Shown: positions 24,036-33,112, counted from the stretch's first letter. The stretch: 64,000 nucleotides of DNA from JAAEPI01 sp965212145 (GCA_965212145.1 CBDBUY010000004.1:496001-560000), one strand, 5' to 3'. A program made the numbers and translations. Notes: generated by a model not told the origin, from the letters alone.

Positions 24036-24761
24036 GTGCCAGAAGTAGTTATAAAAAATAAGATTGTAGAATTCATTCACCTGGGTGAAATGGATTATCA
24101 GGAGGCGTGGGACCATCAGGAAAGGTTGTTCAAGGATGTGGTGGATCGAAAGATTGCCAATCGGAAACTGCCCGAGGATCAACAAATGCCCACGGACAAT
24201 TATCTGATCTTCTGTTACCACCCTCATGTGTACACGTTGGGTAAGTCTGGTGACGAGAATCACCTCTTGTTGGACGAATCTGGTCTGGCCAACAAACAAG
24301 CGCAGTTCTACAAAATCAATCGAGGAGGTGACATCACCTACCATGGGCCCGGTCAGATTGTTGGCTACCCGATCCTCGATCTGGACAATTTCTTCACCGA
24401 CATCCACAAGTACCTCAGATACCTTGAAGAAGCGGTAATCCTGACCTTGGCGGAATACGGAATTGAAACAGGAAGAGTCGATGGGCTGACAGGGGTGTGG
24501 CTGGATGGAGGCATTCCGGGAAAAGAACGGAAAATTTGTGCTTTAGGAGTAAAGTCTAGCCGCTGGGTGACCATGCACGGCTTTGCGTTCAACGTCAACA
24601 CCAATCTGGATTACTTCAATAACATTGTGCCATGCGGAATTCAGGACAAAGCGGTGACATCCATGCAGAAAGAGCTCGGCCAGGAAATTGACATGAGTGA
24701 AGTAGAGGATAAACTGAAAAAACATCTCGCAGACCTTTTTGAGTTTTCATTCAAATCATGA
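24036..24761 (+). CDS. lipB: Octanoyltransferase LipB
   Basis: This 241-residue enzyme transfers octanoyl groups from acyl carrier protein to lipoyl domains, the first step of lipoate synthesis. The signature RGGDITYHGPGQIVGYPI, the catalytic Lys in ICALGVKSSRWVTMHGFAFNV and the catalytic Cys in NNIVPCGI are all present. The start is GTG at 24036; an internal ATG at 24090 would remove the conserved N-terminal strand. Its stop overlaps the next start as ATGA, opening the lipB-unknown-exonuclease-rnr operon. Confidence 0.95.
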   Translation: MPEVVIKNKIVEFIHLGEMDYQEAWDHQERLFKDVVDRKIANRKLPEDQQMPTDNYLIFCYHPHVYTLGKSGDENHLLLDESGLANKQAQFYKINRGGDITYHGPGQIVGYPILDLDNFFTDIHKYLRYLEEAVILTLAEYGIETGRVDGLTGVWLDGGIPGKERKICALGVKSSRWVTMHGFAFNVNTNLDYFNNIVPCGIQDKAVTSMQKELGQEIDMSEVEDKLKKHLADLFEFSFKS

Positions 24762-25147
24762 AAAAGGACTTAGAAATCAACCCCGTAGAAAATGTAACCA
24801 TCACCATTGTACAAGTCGATGGAGAATGGGAAGTCTTTCTCCTGAACCGAAGTGATCATGTTTTGGACACCATCCTGATCACGAGTCGGGGATACGGAAA
24901 CGTCGATGGTCAGGAGCAGAAAACCTCCACCCTGCGTCATGGCATCCCACATTTGGAGCCCGGCAGTCATGCCAAGATTGAGAAAATTCAGTCGGAGGTC
25001 TTTCACCTCACCAATGAATATTGGCTGAGCTATTACATCGGGTCCAAGATTTACGATAAGAAGTTCCTGTTCGTACCGGACAGCATCATTCAGGAAAATC
25101 TCGTGGAAATTCCCGAACTTAGAGCTAAAGGCGTTTTACACGATTAA
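24758..25147 (+). CDS. Conserved protein of unknown function in the lipB-rnr operon
   Basis: This 129-residue protein has no signal peptide and looks all-beta, with strands such as NVTITIVQVDGEWEVFLLNRS and YWLSYYIGSKIYDKKFLF. I recognise it as a recurrent small Bacteroidota protein but know no established function. It overlaps lipB by four bases and ends two bases before the exonuclease start, so it is co-translated with them. Confidence 0.7.
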   Translation: MKKDLEINPVENVTITIVQVDGEWEVFLLNRSDHVLDTILITSRGYGNVDGQEQKTSTLRHGIPHLEPGSHAKIEKIQSEVFHLTNEYWLSYYIGSKIYDKKFLFVPDSIIQENLVEIPELRAKGVLHD

Positions 25148-25149
25148 TT

Positions 25150-25869
25150 ATGCATCCTCTTCTCAAACACGTTTTGGTGCTCGATATCGAGACCGCTTCC
25201 GGCTTTAAGGAATTCACGGATCTTTCACCGGAAATGCAGCAGCACTGGGAACGAAAGTCTTCATTTCTAAGAAACCAAGATGAGCTAAGCCCCGATGAAA
25301 TGTATTCCGACCGAGCGGCCATTTATGCGGAATTCGGTAAGATTATCACGATCGGTTTCGGGGCTTTCTTCAAGGAAAAAGATCAAACCAAATTTCGGAT
25401 CAAGACACTGGCTTCCGATGATGAGAAGCAGCTACTCACGGTTTTTGTGGATATCATTCGGAAATTTGATCAGGACAACCTGAAATTGTGTGGACACAAT
25501 GGAAAGGAATTTGACTTTCCTTACCTGTGCCGACGCATGATTGTAAACAACATTGAAATACCCTGGGCACTGGATCTCGGGGGTAAAAAGCCCTGGGAAG
25601 TCAACCACATCGATACCATGGAATTATGGAAATTTGGCGATCGCAAGAACTTTACTTCGCTAAAACTCCTTACAGACTTATTGGGCATTCCCTCCAGCAA
25701 AACAGACCTGGATGGTTCAAAGGTTAATGCCACCTACTACGAAGAAGACAATGGCCTGCAAAAAATCGAAACTTATTGCAGAGGAGACGTTGTGGCAACT
25801 GCACAGTTGTACCTTCGCTTAAACAACCTCCCGCTCCTGGGAGAAAAAGACATCATCTACACAGAATGA
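25150..25869 (+). CDS. PolB-like 3'-5' exonuclease
   Basis: This 239-residue protein belongs to the DnaQ-like exonucleases related to the proofreading domain of DNA polymerase B. Exo I is HVLVLDIETASG (acidic Asp and Glu), Exo II is CGHNGKEFDFPYL, and the C-terminal CRGDVVATAQLYLRL holds the Exo III acidic residue. It likely degrades single-stranded DNA or RNA in the cytoplasm. Its stop overlaps the RNase R start as ATGA, suggesting a nucleic-acid turnover unit. Confidence 0.88.
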   Translation: MHPLLKHVLVLDIETASGFKEFTDLSPEMQQHWERKSSFLRNQDELSPDEMYSDRAAIYAEFGKIITIGFGAFFKEKDQTKFRIKTLASDDEKQLLTVFVDIIRKFDQDNLKLCGHNGKEFDFPYLCRRMIVNNIEIPWALDLGGKKPWEVNHIDTMELWKFGDRKNFTSLKLLTDLLGIPSSKTDLDGSKVNATYYEEDNGLQKIETYCRGDVVATAQLYLRLNNLPLLGEKDIIYTE

Positions 25870-28052
25870 GTAGAAAATCAAGAAACAAATTTACCAAAGG
25901 AAATAAAGGATCAAGCGGACGAGACATGTCCGTCATCAAACGAGTCACCCATCAGGTCAAAGATTTTTTTCGGGATCATCCCGGCGAATCATTTGGCTAC
26001 ATGTCCGTGATCAAGGCACTTCGTTTAAGAGACAAACGCTCAAAAGAAGCCGTTAAAAACGCACTTTTTTCACTGGAATCCAGTGGCTACCTACGGAAAC
26101 TCAGCGACAACAAATACCTGCTGGATGTAGAAATGGAAGAGCTGATCGGACGAGTGGATCACGTCAACTCTCGATTCGCTTATGTGATCGTTGAAGACCT
26201 GGAGGACGACATCTGGGTGCGTAGTGACGACCTCAATTATGCCGTGGATGGAGACACAGTTTCCCTCCAAATCACCAAAGAGGCAGGAAAAAATCAGCGT
26301 GCCGAAGGGCGCGTGACCAAAATCATTGAGCGGGCTCGGAAAGAGTATGTCGGCCGAATCGAAATCTCAGAGAAGTTCGCTTTCGTGGTTCCGGACAACC
26401 GCAACATCCACTTTGATGTGTTTGTGTACTCCGAAAAAGTTGGGAAAGCCAAGCACAACGACAAAGTGCTGGTGAAAATCAAAAGGTGGCACGATCGGGT
26501 GAATAAAAGCCCGCTTGGCGAGGTAACTCAGGTGCTCGGCCCAGCCGGAGAAAACGAAGCGGAAATTCACTCCATCATGGCGGAGTTTGGGCTGCCCTTC
26601 CAATTCCCAAAAACCGTAGAAAAGGAAGCAGATAAAATACCATCCGATTTTAAGAAAGAAGAAATCGCCAAACGCAGGGATTTCAGAAAAATCACCACCT
26701 TCACCATTGACCCTGAGGATGCCAAGGATTTCGATGATGCTTTGTCCATCAAAGAATTGGGAAAAGACAAATGGGAAATCGGGGTACACATCGCCGATGT
26801 GTCACATTATGTGAAACCGGGAAGCATCCTGGACAAGGAAGCCATCGAGCGGGCAACTTCCGTTTACCTGGTAGACCGTACGATTCCTATGTTGCCAGAG
26901 GTGCTGTCCAACGGACTTTGCTCCCTGCGACCGAATGAAGAAAAAATGACCTTCTCCGCGGTTTTCGAGATGGACGCCAGTGGACAGGTTTCTAAAAAAT
27001 GGTTCGGACGAACGATCATCGAATCAGATCGACGATTTGCTTACGAGGAAGCTCAGGAAAGAATTGAATCAGGTGAAGGGGATTTTGCCCGGGAAATTCA
27101 AACGCTGAACAACCTTGCGCACAAATTGAAAGACCAGCGATTCAAAGAAGGCGCGGTGAATTTTGAAACCACCGAAGTGAAATTCAAACTGGACGAAAAA
27201 GGTCGTCCGTTGGAGGTGGTGCCAAAAGAGCGGAAAGATGCCCACAAGATGATCGAGGAATTTATGCTGCTGGCCAACAGAGAAGTTGCCCGATTTATCT
27301 TCCACATGAAAACGGGAAAAGGTGAGGGGGCTCATAAGACCTTCGTGTACCGTACCCACGACGATCCCAATCCGGAGAAACTGGAAACTTTCTCGAGCTT
27401 TGCCAAGCGATTTGGTCACAACATTACCATCACCGGAAATGTCTCGCATGGCCTGAACAAACTGATGGACACGATTCAGGGCAAGCCTGAGCAAAACATT
27501 CTCGAGCAACTGGCGATCCGATCCATGGCCAAGGCCAAATACACGACCAATCCAACAGGTCACTTTGGGTTGGCGTTTGATCACTACACGCACTTCACCT
27601 CTCCGATCCGACGGTATCCTGATGTGATGGTTCACAGATTACTACAGCTGTACCTGGATGGGGCTAAATCCCAAAGCGAGGAAGAATACGAGAAGCTGTG
27701 TCTGCATTCATCTGAAAGGGAGAAACGTGCGGCAGATGCCGAACGAGCTTCCATCAAATACAAGCAAGTGGAGTTTATGTCCTCCATGCTTGGAGAGGAG
27801 TTTGACGGGGTGGTGTCAGGTGTTACTGAGTGGGGCATTTTCGTAGAGATCACCGCCACCAAGTGTGAGGGCATGGTGCGTATAGCAGACTTGGATGACG
27901 ATTATTACGACTTTGATCCCAAGCGGATGGAAGTCATCGGACGAAACAACAAAAAAGCGATCGCTCTGGGAGATGCTGTGAAAGTGAAGGTCATGAAAAC
28001 AGATATCGATCGCAGGACGATTGATTTGTTGATGCTAGGGAAGGAAAAATAA
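25866..28052 (+). CDS. rnr: Ribonuclease R
   Basis: This 728-residue exoribonuclease degrades structured RNA processively from the 3' end. A basic N-terminal tail and winged-helix segment (about 20-85) are followed by cold-shock domains. The RNB domain has the metal-binding motif TIDPEDAKDFDDALSI. The C-terminal S1 domain reads GEEFDGVVSGVTEWGIFVEI. I chose the ATG at 25866, overlapping the exonuclease stop; the frame is open 90 bases further upstream inside that gene. A strong terminator follows directly. Confidence 0.95.
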   Translation: MSRKSRNKFTKGNKGSSGRDMSVIKRVTHQVKDFFRDHPGESFGYMSVIKALRLRDKRSKEAVKNALFSLESSGYLRKLSDNKYLLDVEMEELIGRVDHVNSRFAYVIVEDLEDDIWVRSDDLNYAVDGDTVSLQITKEAGKNQRAEGRVTKIIERARKEYVGRIEISEKFAFVVPDNRNIHFDVFVYSEKVGKAKHNDKVLVKIKRWHDRVNKSPLGEVTQVLGPAGENEAEIHSIMAEFGLPFQFPKTVEKEADKIPSDFKKEEIAKRRDFRKITTFTIDPEDAKDFDDALSIKELGKDKWEIGVHIADVSHYVKPGSILDKEAIERATSVYLVDRTIPMLPEVLSNGLCSLRPNEEKMTFSAVFEMDASGQVSKKWFGRTIIESDRRFAYEEAQERIESGEGDFAREIQTLNNLAHKLKDQRFKEGAVNFETTEVKFKLDEKGRPLEVVPKERKDAHKMIEEFMLLANREVARFIFHMKTGKGEGAHKTFVYRTHDDPNPEKLETFSSFAKRFGHNITITGNVSHGLNKLMDTIQGKPEQNILEQLAIRSMAKAKYTTNPTGHFGLAFDHYTHFTSPIRRYPDVMVHRLLQLYLDGAKSQSEEEYEKLCLHSSEREKRAADAERASIKYKQVEFMSSMLGEEFDGVVSGVTEWGIFVEITATKCEGMVRIADLDDDYYDFDPKRMEVIGRNNKKAIALGDAVKVKVMKTDIDRRTIDLLMLGKEK

Positions 28053-28054
28053 CG

Positions 28055-28087
28055 AGTCGTGGCACCACTTGGAGTGGTGCCACGACT
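28055..28087 (+). terminator. Strong intrinsic terminator after rnr
   Basis: A perfect 15-base inverted repeat (AGTCGTGGCACCACT and its complement) with a TGG loop starts two bases after the rnr stop and is followed by TTTT. It is the strongest hairpin I saw in the window. Confidence 0.9.
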
Positions 28088-28112
28088 TTTGGTCAAAGCC
28101 CGCCAATAAACA

Positions 28113-28135
28113 AGCCCCAACCAAGGGTCGGGGCT
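28113..28135 (-). terminator. Intrinsic terminator of the 28186 gene
   Basis: On the minus strand AGCCCCGACC pairs with GGTTGGGGCT (one G-U pair) around a CTT loop, followed by TGTTTATT. It lies 50 bases beyond the stop of the convergent secreted-protein gene. Confidence 0.65.
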
Positions 28136-28185
28136 CCAAGCACAAACCGTCACCATGAAATTTGTGCTCTTGTGATCGTTAAAAA

Positions 28186-29217
28186 TTACTTCTTGTAGGA
28201 GGCGAAGAATTCATCCAGTGAGGTGCCGATGAATTTCTCAGAGGCCAGCTTTACCCCGGCATAGTATTTCTCCGGTTCGCATTCCACGTTCTGCATTTTT
28301 TCCATCGTGCGATTGTCCACACTGAACAGCGTCATGGCACCCAAGGCAGTTCCTGAATACGTGGTGGACGCAGCTTGTGACGCCTTGTATTTCTTATCGT
28401 TATCAAAGACTCCCGTGATGGAAATGTCCTTTTTCGGAAAGGCATCTACACGTGCCAGGTTCGAGTAAAAGAAACTAACCTTAGAGGGCACGAATTCTCC
28501 GCTCATGCTTCCAGTTTGGAAGTATATGCCCGTGGCGATCCGAAAATCCGGCTTGACCACCACCTTAGCCAGACCTCCAACCGCACTGGAGAGCATCTTG
28601 CTACCGGCAGATTCTGCCTCCGCAAAAACGGGGATATTGAGCTTTACGACGGCCACCACTGCATTCAGGCTCTTGCCCAATTTGGTCATCGTGATGTCGT
28701 TGAACATGCCTGTTTTGGCTCTTCCCTTTTTGATCTTTTTCTTAAAGTAGGAAAGCCCGTTGGGAATACACTGGATATATCCAAGGTTCTGAGATTCGCT
28801 AGGCGTGCCGCCCTCAAATCTTTCCCAGTCTGAGTATTGTTTGGTTTTGGCAGCTTCCTCCGGGGTGACGATTTCATAGCCTTCAGCTTTCATTCGCTCC
28901 AGAAACATGTTGTACATGTCATCAACATTTTGCTGCAATGGCTCCACCTCAATGCCGGGAACGCCAAGAACCAGACTGGCTGTGGCATCTCCACGATAGC
29001 TACCTCCGACCTGGCGACCTCCCTGTGCGGTCTCGGAAAAATTACCCATCAATTGATAGTTGATCTCAAATTCCGCTACGTAGAGTCGTTTTTGCTTTGC
29101 TTTCCGGATGTTCTTAGCGCCGAAATCCGTGACCTTCAGCTCGAAATCCTCGAGCGATTGACTTTGGACTGTTCCCATTATCGCAACGAGCCCAAGAATG
29201 AATAAATACCTTTTCAT
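28186..29217 (-). CDS. Secreted protein of unknown function
   Basis: This 343-residue protein starts at the ATG at 29217, giving a signal peptide (MKRYLFILGLVAIMGTVQSQ). The frame runs 21 codons further upstream without a plausible signal. The mature protein is a single soluble domain that I do not recognise, with a Gly-rich region near residue 70 and about 15 lysines in the first half. It is probably periplasmic. An inverted repeat TACC-N5-GGTA lies 58-70 bases upstream of the start, similar in position to repeats before two other envelope genes. Confidence 0.65.
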   Translation of the reverse strand: MKRYLFILGLVAIMGTVQSQSLEDFELKVTDFGAKNIRKAKQKRLYVAEFEINYQLMGNFSETAQGGRQVGGSYRGDATASLVLGVPGIEVEPLQQNVDDMYNMFLERMKAEGYEIVTPEEAAKTKQYSDWERFEGGTPSESQNLGYIQCIPNGLSYFKKKIKKGRAKTGMFNDITMTKLGKSLNAVVAVVKLNIPVFAEAESAGSKMLSSAVGGLAKVVVKPDFRIATGIYFQTGSMSGEFVPSKVSFFYSNLARVDAFPKKDISITGVFDNDKKYKASQAASTTYSGTALGAMTLFSVDNRTMEKMQNVECEPEKYYAGVKLASEKFIGTSLDEFFASYKK

Positions 29218-29274
29218 GATTCGAGTGTTTTTTACCGAATCAAAGAAGGGAAAGAATAGGCGGGTATTTTCTCC

Positions 29275-29287
29275 TACCAACAGGGTA
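29275..29287 (-). promoter_or_regulatory. Candidate operator upstream of the 28186 gene
   Basis: TACC-N5-GGTA inverted repeat, 58-70 bases before the ATG at 29217. A TTTG box lies about 26-30 bases downstream of it. The geometry matches the sites at 51267 and 62296. A second GGGTA lies at 29262-29266. Confidence 0.4.
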
Positions 29288-29320
29288 AATGGGATACCGT
29301 GAACTACGGAGAATGGCGAT

Positions 29321-29421
29321 TGAGGTCTGACCCTTCGACAGGCTCAGGGTGACCAATCTTCTTACACTTGGTTCATTGAGTACTGAGGTCTGAGATGCCG
29401 TAACACGTTCAGGGTGACCAA
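29321..29421. repeat. Two degenerate direct copies of a REP-like segment
   Basis: Two stretches (29321-29355 and 29384-29421) both begin TGAGGTCTGA and end TCAGGGTGACCAA with different middles. The first contains CCCTTCGACAGGCTCAGGG, a sequence type I know as repetitive between genes of many Bacteroidota. Confidence 0.55.
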
Positions 29422-29427
29422 AGGTCC

Positions 29428-29467
29428 GGAAAAGTCATGCTGAACTTGTTTCAGCATCTTCTTTTCC
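29428..29467. repeat. Nested palindromic REP-like hairpin, possible terminator
   Basis: Outer arms GGAAAAG/CTTTTCC (29428-29434, 29461-29467) enclose inner arms ATGCTGAA/TTCAGCAT (29437-29444, 29450-29457) with a 5-base loop. It lies just beyond the stop of the NarL-type regulator and may end its transcript. Confidence 0.6.
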
Positions 29468-29479
29468 GAATGATAATAT

Positions 29480-30097
29480 TTAAATCAAGTTATTGGCGTA
29501 GGCATATTTGATCAGGCCGACCATGTTATTCGTCTTGGTCTTGCGGAAGATGTTCTTGCGGTGGGTTTCTACCGTCCGTTCGCTGATAAAGAGCTCTTCG
29601 GCGATTTGCCGATTGGTGTATTCCTGGGAGATCAATTTGAGGATTTCCCTTTCCCGTTCGGTTAACAGCTTTTGTTCGCCCGCCCCGTGAAGGCCTTTCA
29701 CTAAAATCGTGTTGATGTCCGAGCTCAGGTATACTTTGTCATTCTTCACGGCATAGATCGCATCGATCAACTCATTGTGTGAGTCCTTCTTCAAGACGTA
29801 CCCGTTGATGCCTTCTTTCAGAATCTCTTTAACCAGGTGACCCTCATCGTGCATACTCAGGACAATGATCTTTAAATCCGGATATTTTCTTTTGACTTTT
29901 CTTACGAGACTAAGTCCGTCATCATCCGGTAGGTTGTAATCCGTGATAAGCAGGTCTACATGCAGGCGGGTGAGTTGATCAAGGGTATCCTGAACAGTTG
30001 AGGCTTTTCCGGTAACAGACAGCTCATCCTCTTCCAGTATGATCTTTTCCAAACCATCCAAAAGGATTTCATGATCGTCCGTGAGAAAAATATTCAT
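29480..30097 (-). CDS. NarL/LuxR-family response regulator
   Basis: This 205-residue protein has a receiver domain followed by a LuxR-type HTH. The receiver shows the acidic pair TDDHE, the phosphorylated Asp in LLITDYNLPDDDG and the Lys in YVLKKDS. The HTH reads LTEREREILKLISQEYTNRQ with SERTVETHRKNIFRKTK. I chose the ATG at 30097; the frame extends 22 codons upstream without family similarity. It is downstream of the TPR kinase on the same strand, about 100 bases away, and that kinase is its likely partner. Confidence 0.92.
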   Translation of the reverse strand: MNIFLTDDHEILLDGLEKIILEEDELSVTGKASTVQDTLDQLTRLHVDLLITDYNLPDDDGLSLVRKVKRKYPDLKIIVLSMHDEGHLVKEILKEGINGYVLKKDSHNELIDAIYAVKNDKVYLSSDINTILVKGLHGAGEQKLLTEREREILKLISQEYTNRQIAEELFISERTVETHRKNIFRKTKTNNMVGLIKYAYANNLI

Positions 30098-30203
30098 GAC
30101 ATCTGTAGTAGGTGACTTCCGAAAGAAAGATACAAAATTCATCGTAGGAGAAAGGCTAATCATGCCTCAAACCTCTCTCAACTGATCCATCAGAACTATA
30201 CCG

Positions 30204-31970
30204 TCATACTGGTATTTCCGCGGCTTGCTCAACTGGTCTTTTCACCTCGGCATTTAGAATCAGAGAATTTCCTCGCCTGCCAGGATTGGATTCAATTTCC
30301 AACTCAGCTTTCATGAGATTGGCGCGAGAGCGCATATTTTTCCATCCATTTCCTGTTCCTTGCTTAAGCACGACTGGATCAAAGCCCATTCCATCGTCCT
30401 CAATCAAGAGCGTGATTTCTTCCTCGTCCCTGGTGACCTGGACGGTGATCTTTTGCGCGTCAGAATATTTCAAAATGTTATTCACCCACTCCTGTGAAAT
30501 TCGGTACAGCGAAATTTCCTGAATGTCCTCCAGCCTGTTGTCCAACCCAAACACATTCACCTCCACTCGTTTTTCGTCTGATATGTTGATCCGATTGGCA
30601 AATTCTTGCAGCGCAGCTTCCAGACCTTGTTTGACCAATGTTTGTGGCATCAGATCAAAGCAGATGTTCTTCAGCTCCTGATACATTTCATCCAGCACCT
30701 TGGACGAGGCATCAAAAACTCGCTCACGCTCTGACTTGTCTTTCGGGTTGTTCAAGTTTCGCAGATTTAAGTTCAGCGTGGAGATGAGCTGACCAAACCC
30801 ATCGTGAAGATCTCTGGCAAATCGGTTGCGTTCCTTTTCCTGTGAGTTAATGACCGCATGAATCTCGGCCTCTCGAGCCAACGCTTTTTGCTCCTCGAGC
30901 TGCTTTCTGTTCTTCCATTTCAATCTACTTCTGCCCTGTATGCCCAGGCCAATGAGCAAAAGAATTAACCCTCCCGCAGAGGCCAGCAAAATCTTGTTTT
31001 GTTGCAGTTCAGCTGCCTGTGCTTCAATTTCTCTTTCCTTCTTTTCCGTTTGGTATCTGGTTTCCAACTCCGCCACCTGCTCGCTTTTTCGCTCATTGAA
31101 CAAGCTATCTTTCAGCGCAACGTGTCTTTTGTAGTAATCAAATGCTTTGACCGGATCACCCTGAGCATCCTTGACCGCTGACAATTGACTGAGCACGTAT
31201 TGCTTGAAATCCCGAAACTTCACGGCACTTGCCACCTCCAACGCCTTCATGAAATACGATTCTGCTGACTCTGCATCTCCTGAACGAAGCAGCATCTCGC
31301 CAATGTTGTTTTGCACTATCGCATAACCTACCTCTTCGCCTATCATTTTCTTGTAAGCTGCAGCCAGCTCAAAATAGCGCCTTGCCTCCTCGAAATCTCC
31401 AAGTGCCGAATAGCTCTGCCCAAGGTTATCATAGTTGTAGCTGAGGCCAATGGTATCCCCGACAGCCGCCTTCACTGCGGTGGACTCCAGAAAATAATCA
31501 AGAGCCTGCTCGGTCCGGTCTGTTTGCAAGTACACCAAACCGATGTTGTTGAGGGAATTGCCCAGACCCAATGAATCGGCATGCTCTCTTGAATAGGTCA
31601 GGCCTTGATTGAAATAATCCAAAGCCGCCTCCATGTCACCTTGCTTCTTGTGCAGGGTGCCAATCAAATTCAGGGTGGAGCCCGACTCCAGAATCATTCC
31701 CTGCTCCTTAAAACCTTCCAACGCACGCTGATAAGACATCAGGGCCATCTCGTAATTGCCCGAACAGTAATAGGACAAGCCAATTTCCTTTTCAAGCCTA
31801 TGCCTGTCGGAGGGCGTGCCCATTTCCGGACGCAATGATTCGGCGACTTGTACGGCACTGTCGCAGCTGATTTCACGGATCTTTGAGATGGATGCTATGA
31901 GCTCAGCATCTGATTGGGCAAAGGATGAAAACCCCATCAGTCCCATGAAGGTTAGTGTGACAATTCTCAT
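30204..31970 (-). CDS. TPR-containing sensor histidine kinase (HisKA_3 type)
   Basis: This 588-residue kinase has a signal peptide (to about residue 18) and six or so tetratricopeptide repeats (about 40-290) outside the cytoplasm. A coiled segment, one transmembrane helix (ILLASAGGLILLLIGLGI) and the transmitter follow. The phospho-accepting His is H389 in RFARDLHDGFGQL; the ATPase N and G boxes are in EWVNNILKYSD and IEDDGMGFDP. It likely senses an envelope signal through TPR contacts and phosphorylates the NarL-type regulator next door. Its transmitter closely resembles that of the 7TM kinase at 36497. Confidence 0.9.
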   Translation of the reverse strand: MRIVTLTFMGLMGFSSFAQSDAELIASISKIREISCDSAVQVAESLRPEMGTPSDRHRLEKEIGLSYYCSGNYEMALMSYQRALEGFKEQGMILESGSTLNLIGTLHKKQGDMEAALDYFNQGLTYSREHADSLGLGNSLNNIGLVYLQTDRTEQALDYFLESTAVKAAVGDTIGLSYNYDNLGQSYSALGDFEEARRYFELAAAYKKMIGEEVGYAIVQNNIGEMLLRSGDAESAESYFMKALEVASAVKFRDFKQYVLSQLSAVKDAQGDPVKAFDYYKRHVALKDSLFNERKSEQVAELETRYQTEKKEREIEAQAAELQQNKILLASAGGLILLLIGLGIQGRSRLKWKNRKQLEEQKALAREAEIHAVINSQEKERNRFARDLHDGFGQLISTLNLNLRNLNNPKDKSERERVFDASSKVLDEMYQELKNICFDLMPQTLVKQGLEAALQEFANRINISDEKRVEVNVFGLDNRLEDIQEISLYRISQEWVNNILKYSDAQKITVQVTRDEEEITLLIEDDGMGFDPVVLKQGTGNGWKNMRSRANLMKAELEIESNPGRRGNSLILNAEVKRPVEQAAEIPV

Positions 31971-32029
31971 AATTTGATGGTCTTAGGTCTAAATTAGCCA
32001 GTACATAAGAAAATATCGTTCCAAACAAG

Positions 32030-32704
32030 ATGAAGAAATTCCTCACAATTACCGCAATTATCCTGGTGCTGACGGTCGTCATTGGCTGGCTTGTTTACCG
32101 ATCCCTGACCATGCCCATGCCGGAGGGAGCATCCGGTGCAAAGGCCGAAGAGCTGGCTGACAAGATGCTTGCTTCCTTAAACTATGACGGTTACAAAAAG
32201 CTTAACGAAATCTCCTGGACCTTTAGAGGAACCAATAAGTACGTCTGGAATAAGAACAATCAAACCGTGCTGGCCGAGTTCGATGAAGCGATTGTGAGAC
32301 TCAATTTTGGAACCGGAAATCACGAAATCATCAAATCCAATGAGCTCGCAGATGAAGACCTGATCCGGGCGGCCATTGCCAACTTTTACAACGACTCCTT
32401 CTGGGTGGTGGCACCCTTCAAGATTCGTGATCGGAGCGCGACCAGAAAGTACGTGGAGACAGAAGACGGACCCGGATTGCTGGTCACGTACCATTCCGGC
32501 GGAGTGACACCCGGTGACTCCTACCTGTGGGTGCTGGACAAAAACTACCGCCCCAAATACTGGCGATTCTGGACACAGCTTCCGGTCCCGGGCATGAAGT
32601 TCAAATGGAAAGGCTGGACGCAGGAACAGGGCGTGTGGTTCTCCACCAAACATCCGGCTCAGGTTCCGGTTTCGGTCAAGATTGGGGATTTGAAGGTGAA
32701 GTAA
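32030..32704 (+). CDS. Membrane-anchored protein of unknown function
   Basis: This 224-residue protein has one N-terminal helix (MKKFLTITAIILVLTVVIGW) acting as an uncleaved anchor or signal, then a Trp- and Tyr-rich soluble domain with motifs such as SWTFRGTNKYVWNK and YLWVLDKNYRPKYWRFW. I do not recognise the family. It is divergent from the TPR kinase, with 59 bases between, and followed by repeat-rich DNA. Location is probably periplasmic, tethered to the inner membrane. Confidence 0.65.
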   Translation: MKKFLTITAIILVLTVVIGWLVYRSLTMPMPEGASGAKAEELADKMLASLNYDGYKKLNEISWTFRGTNKYVWNKNNQTVLAEFDEAIVRLNFGTGNHEIIKSNELADEDLIRAAIANFYNDSFWVVAPFKIRDRSATRKYVETEDGPGLLVTYHSGGVTPGDSYLWVLDKNYRPKYWRFWTQLPVPGMKFKWKGWTQEQGVWFSTKHPAQVPVSVKIGDLKVK

Positions 32705-32754
32705 TGGCTCTCGCACTTCGGAGATCCCAGAGATAAATCAAACCTTAAACTTTC

Positions 32755-32835
32755 CGTCTTTGCGAGGGAGGCACGACCGAAGCAATCTTACCAATCGTTC
32801 TAGAGATTGCTTCGTCCTTCGTCCTCGCAAAGACG
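32755..32835. repeat. 81-bp palindromic REP-like element, copy 1
   Basis: The element begins CGTCTTTGCGAGG and ends with its exact complement CCTCGCAAAGACG. Inner arms GAAGCAATCT and AGATTGCTTC also pair. Copy 2 differs at only about four positions. Confidence 0.85.
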
Positions 32836-32932
32836 TGTTAAAATAGAAGCTAATCTATTCCTAGTTTCATGTCCTGCTGGGAACAGCGCGGATGTAGCTT
32901 CAACACCAGGAGAGGAACTCCGACAACCTGAC

Positions 32933-32955
32933 CGTCTTTGCGAGGGAGCCACGAC
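32933..32955. repeat. Partial REP-like element (left end only)
   Basis: This is the first 23 or so bases of the 81-bp element (CGTCTTTGCGAGGGAG...), without its inner arms and right half. Confidence 0.7.
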
Positions 32956-32973
32956 ACAATTATCGACCCTATT

Positions 32974-33054
32974 CGTCTTTGCGAGGGAGGGACGACCGAA
33001 GCAATCTTACCAATCCTTCACGAGATTGCTTCGTCCTTCGTCCTCGCAAAGACG
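32974..33054. repeat. 81-bp palindromic REP-like element, copy 2
   Basis: It has the same length and ends as copy 1, with complementary terminal arms of 13 bases. It lies at the left side of the AT-rich island. Confidence 0.85.
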
Positions 33055-33112
33055 TCCTACAAAATTCCCTTTAAGTCTTATTACGGTATAAACAAAATTC
33101 TTAATTTTAAGA

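Larger units (their letters stand above)
32705..33112. other. Repeat-rich intergenic region
   Basis: This 408-base gap holds two full 81-base palindromic elements and one partial copy. Short open frames in it are translations of the repeats and are not genes. Confidence 0.6.
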
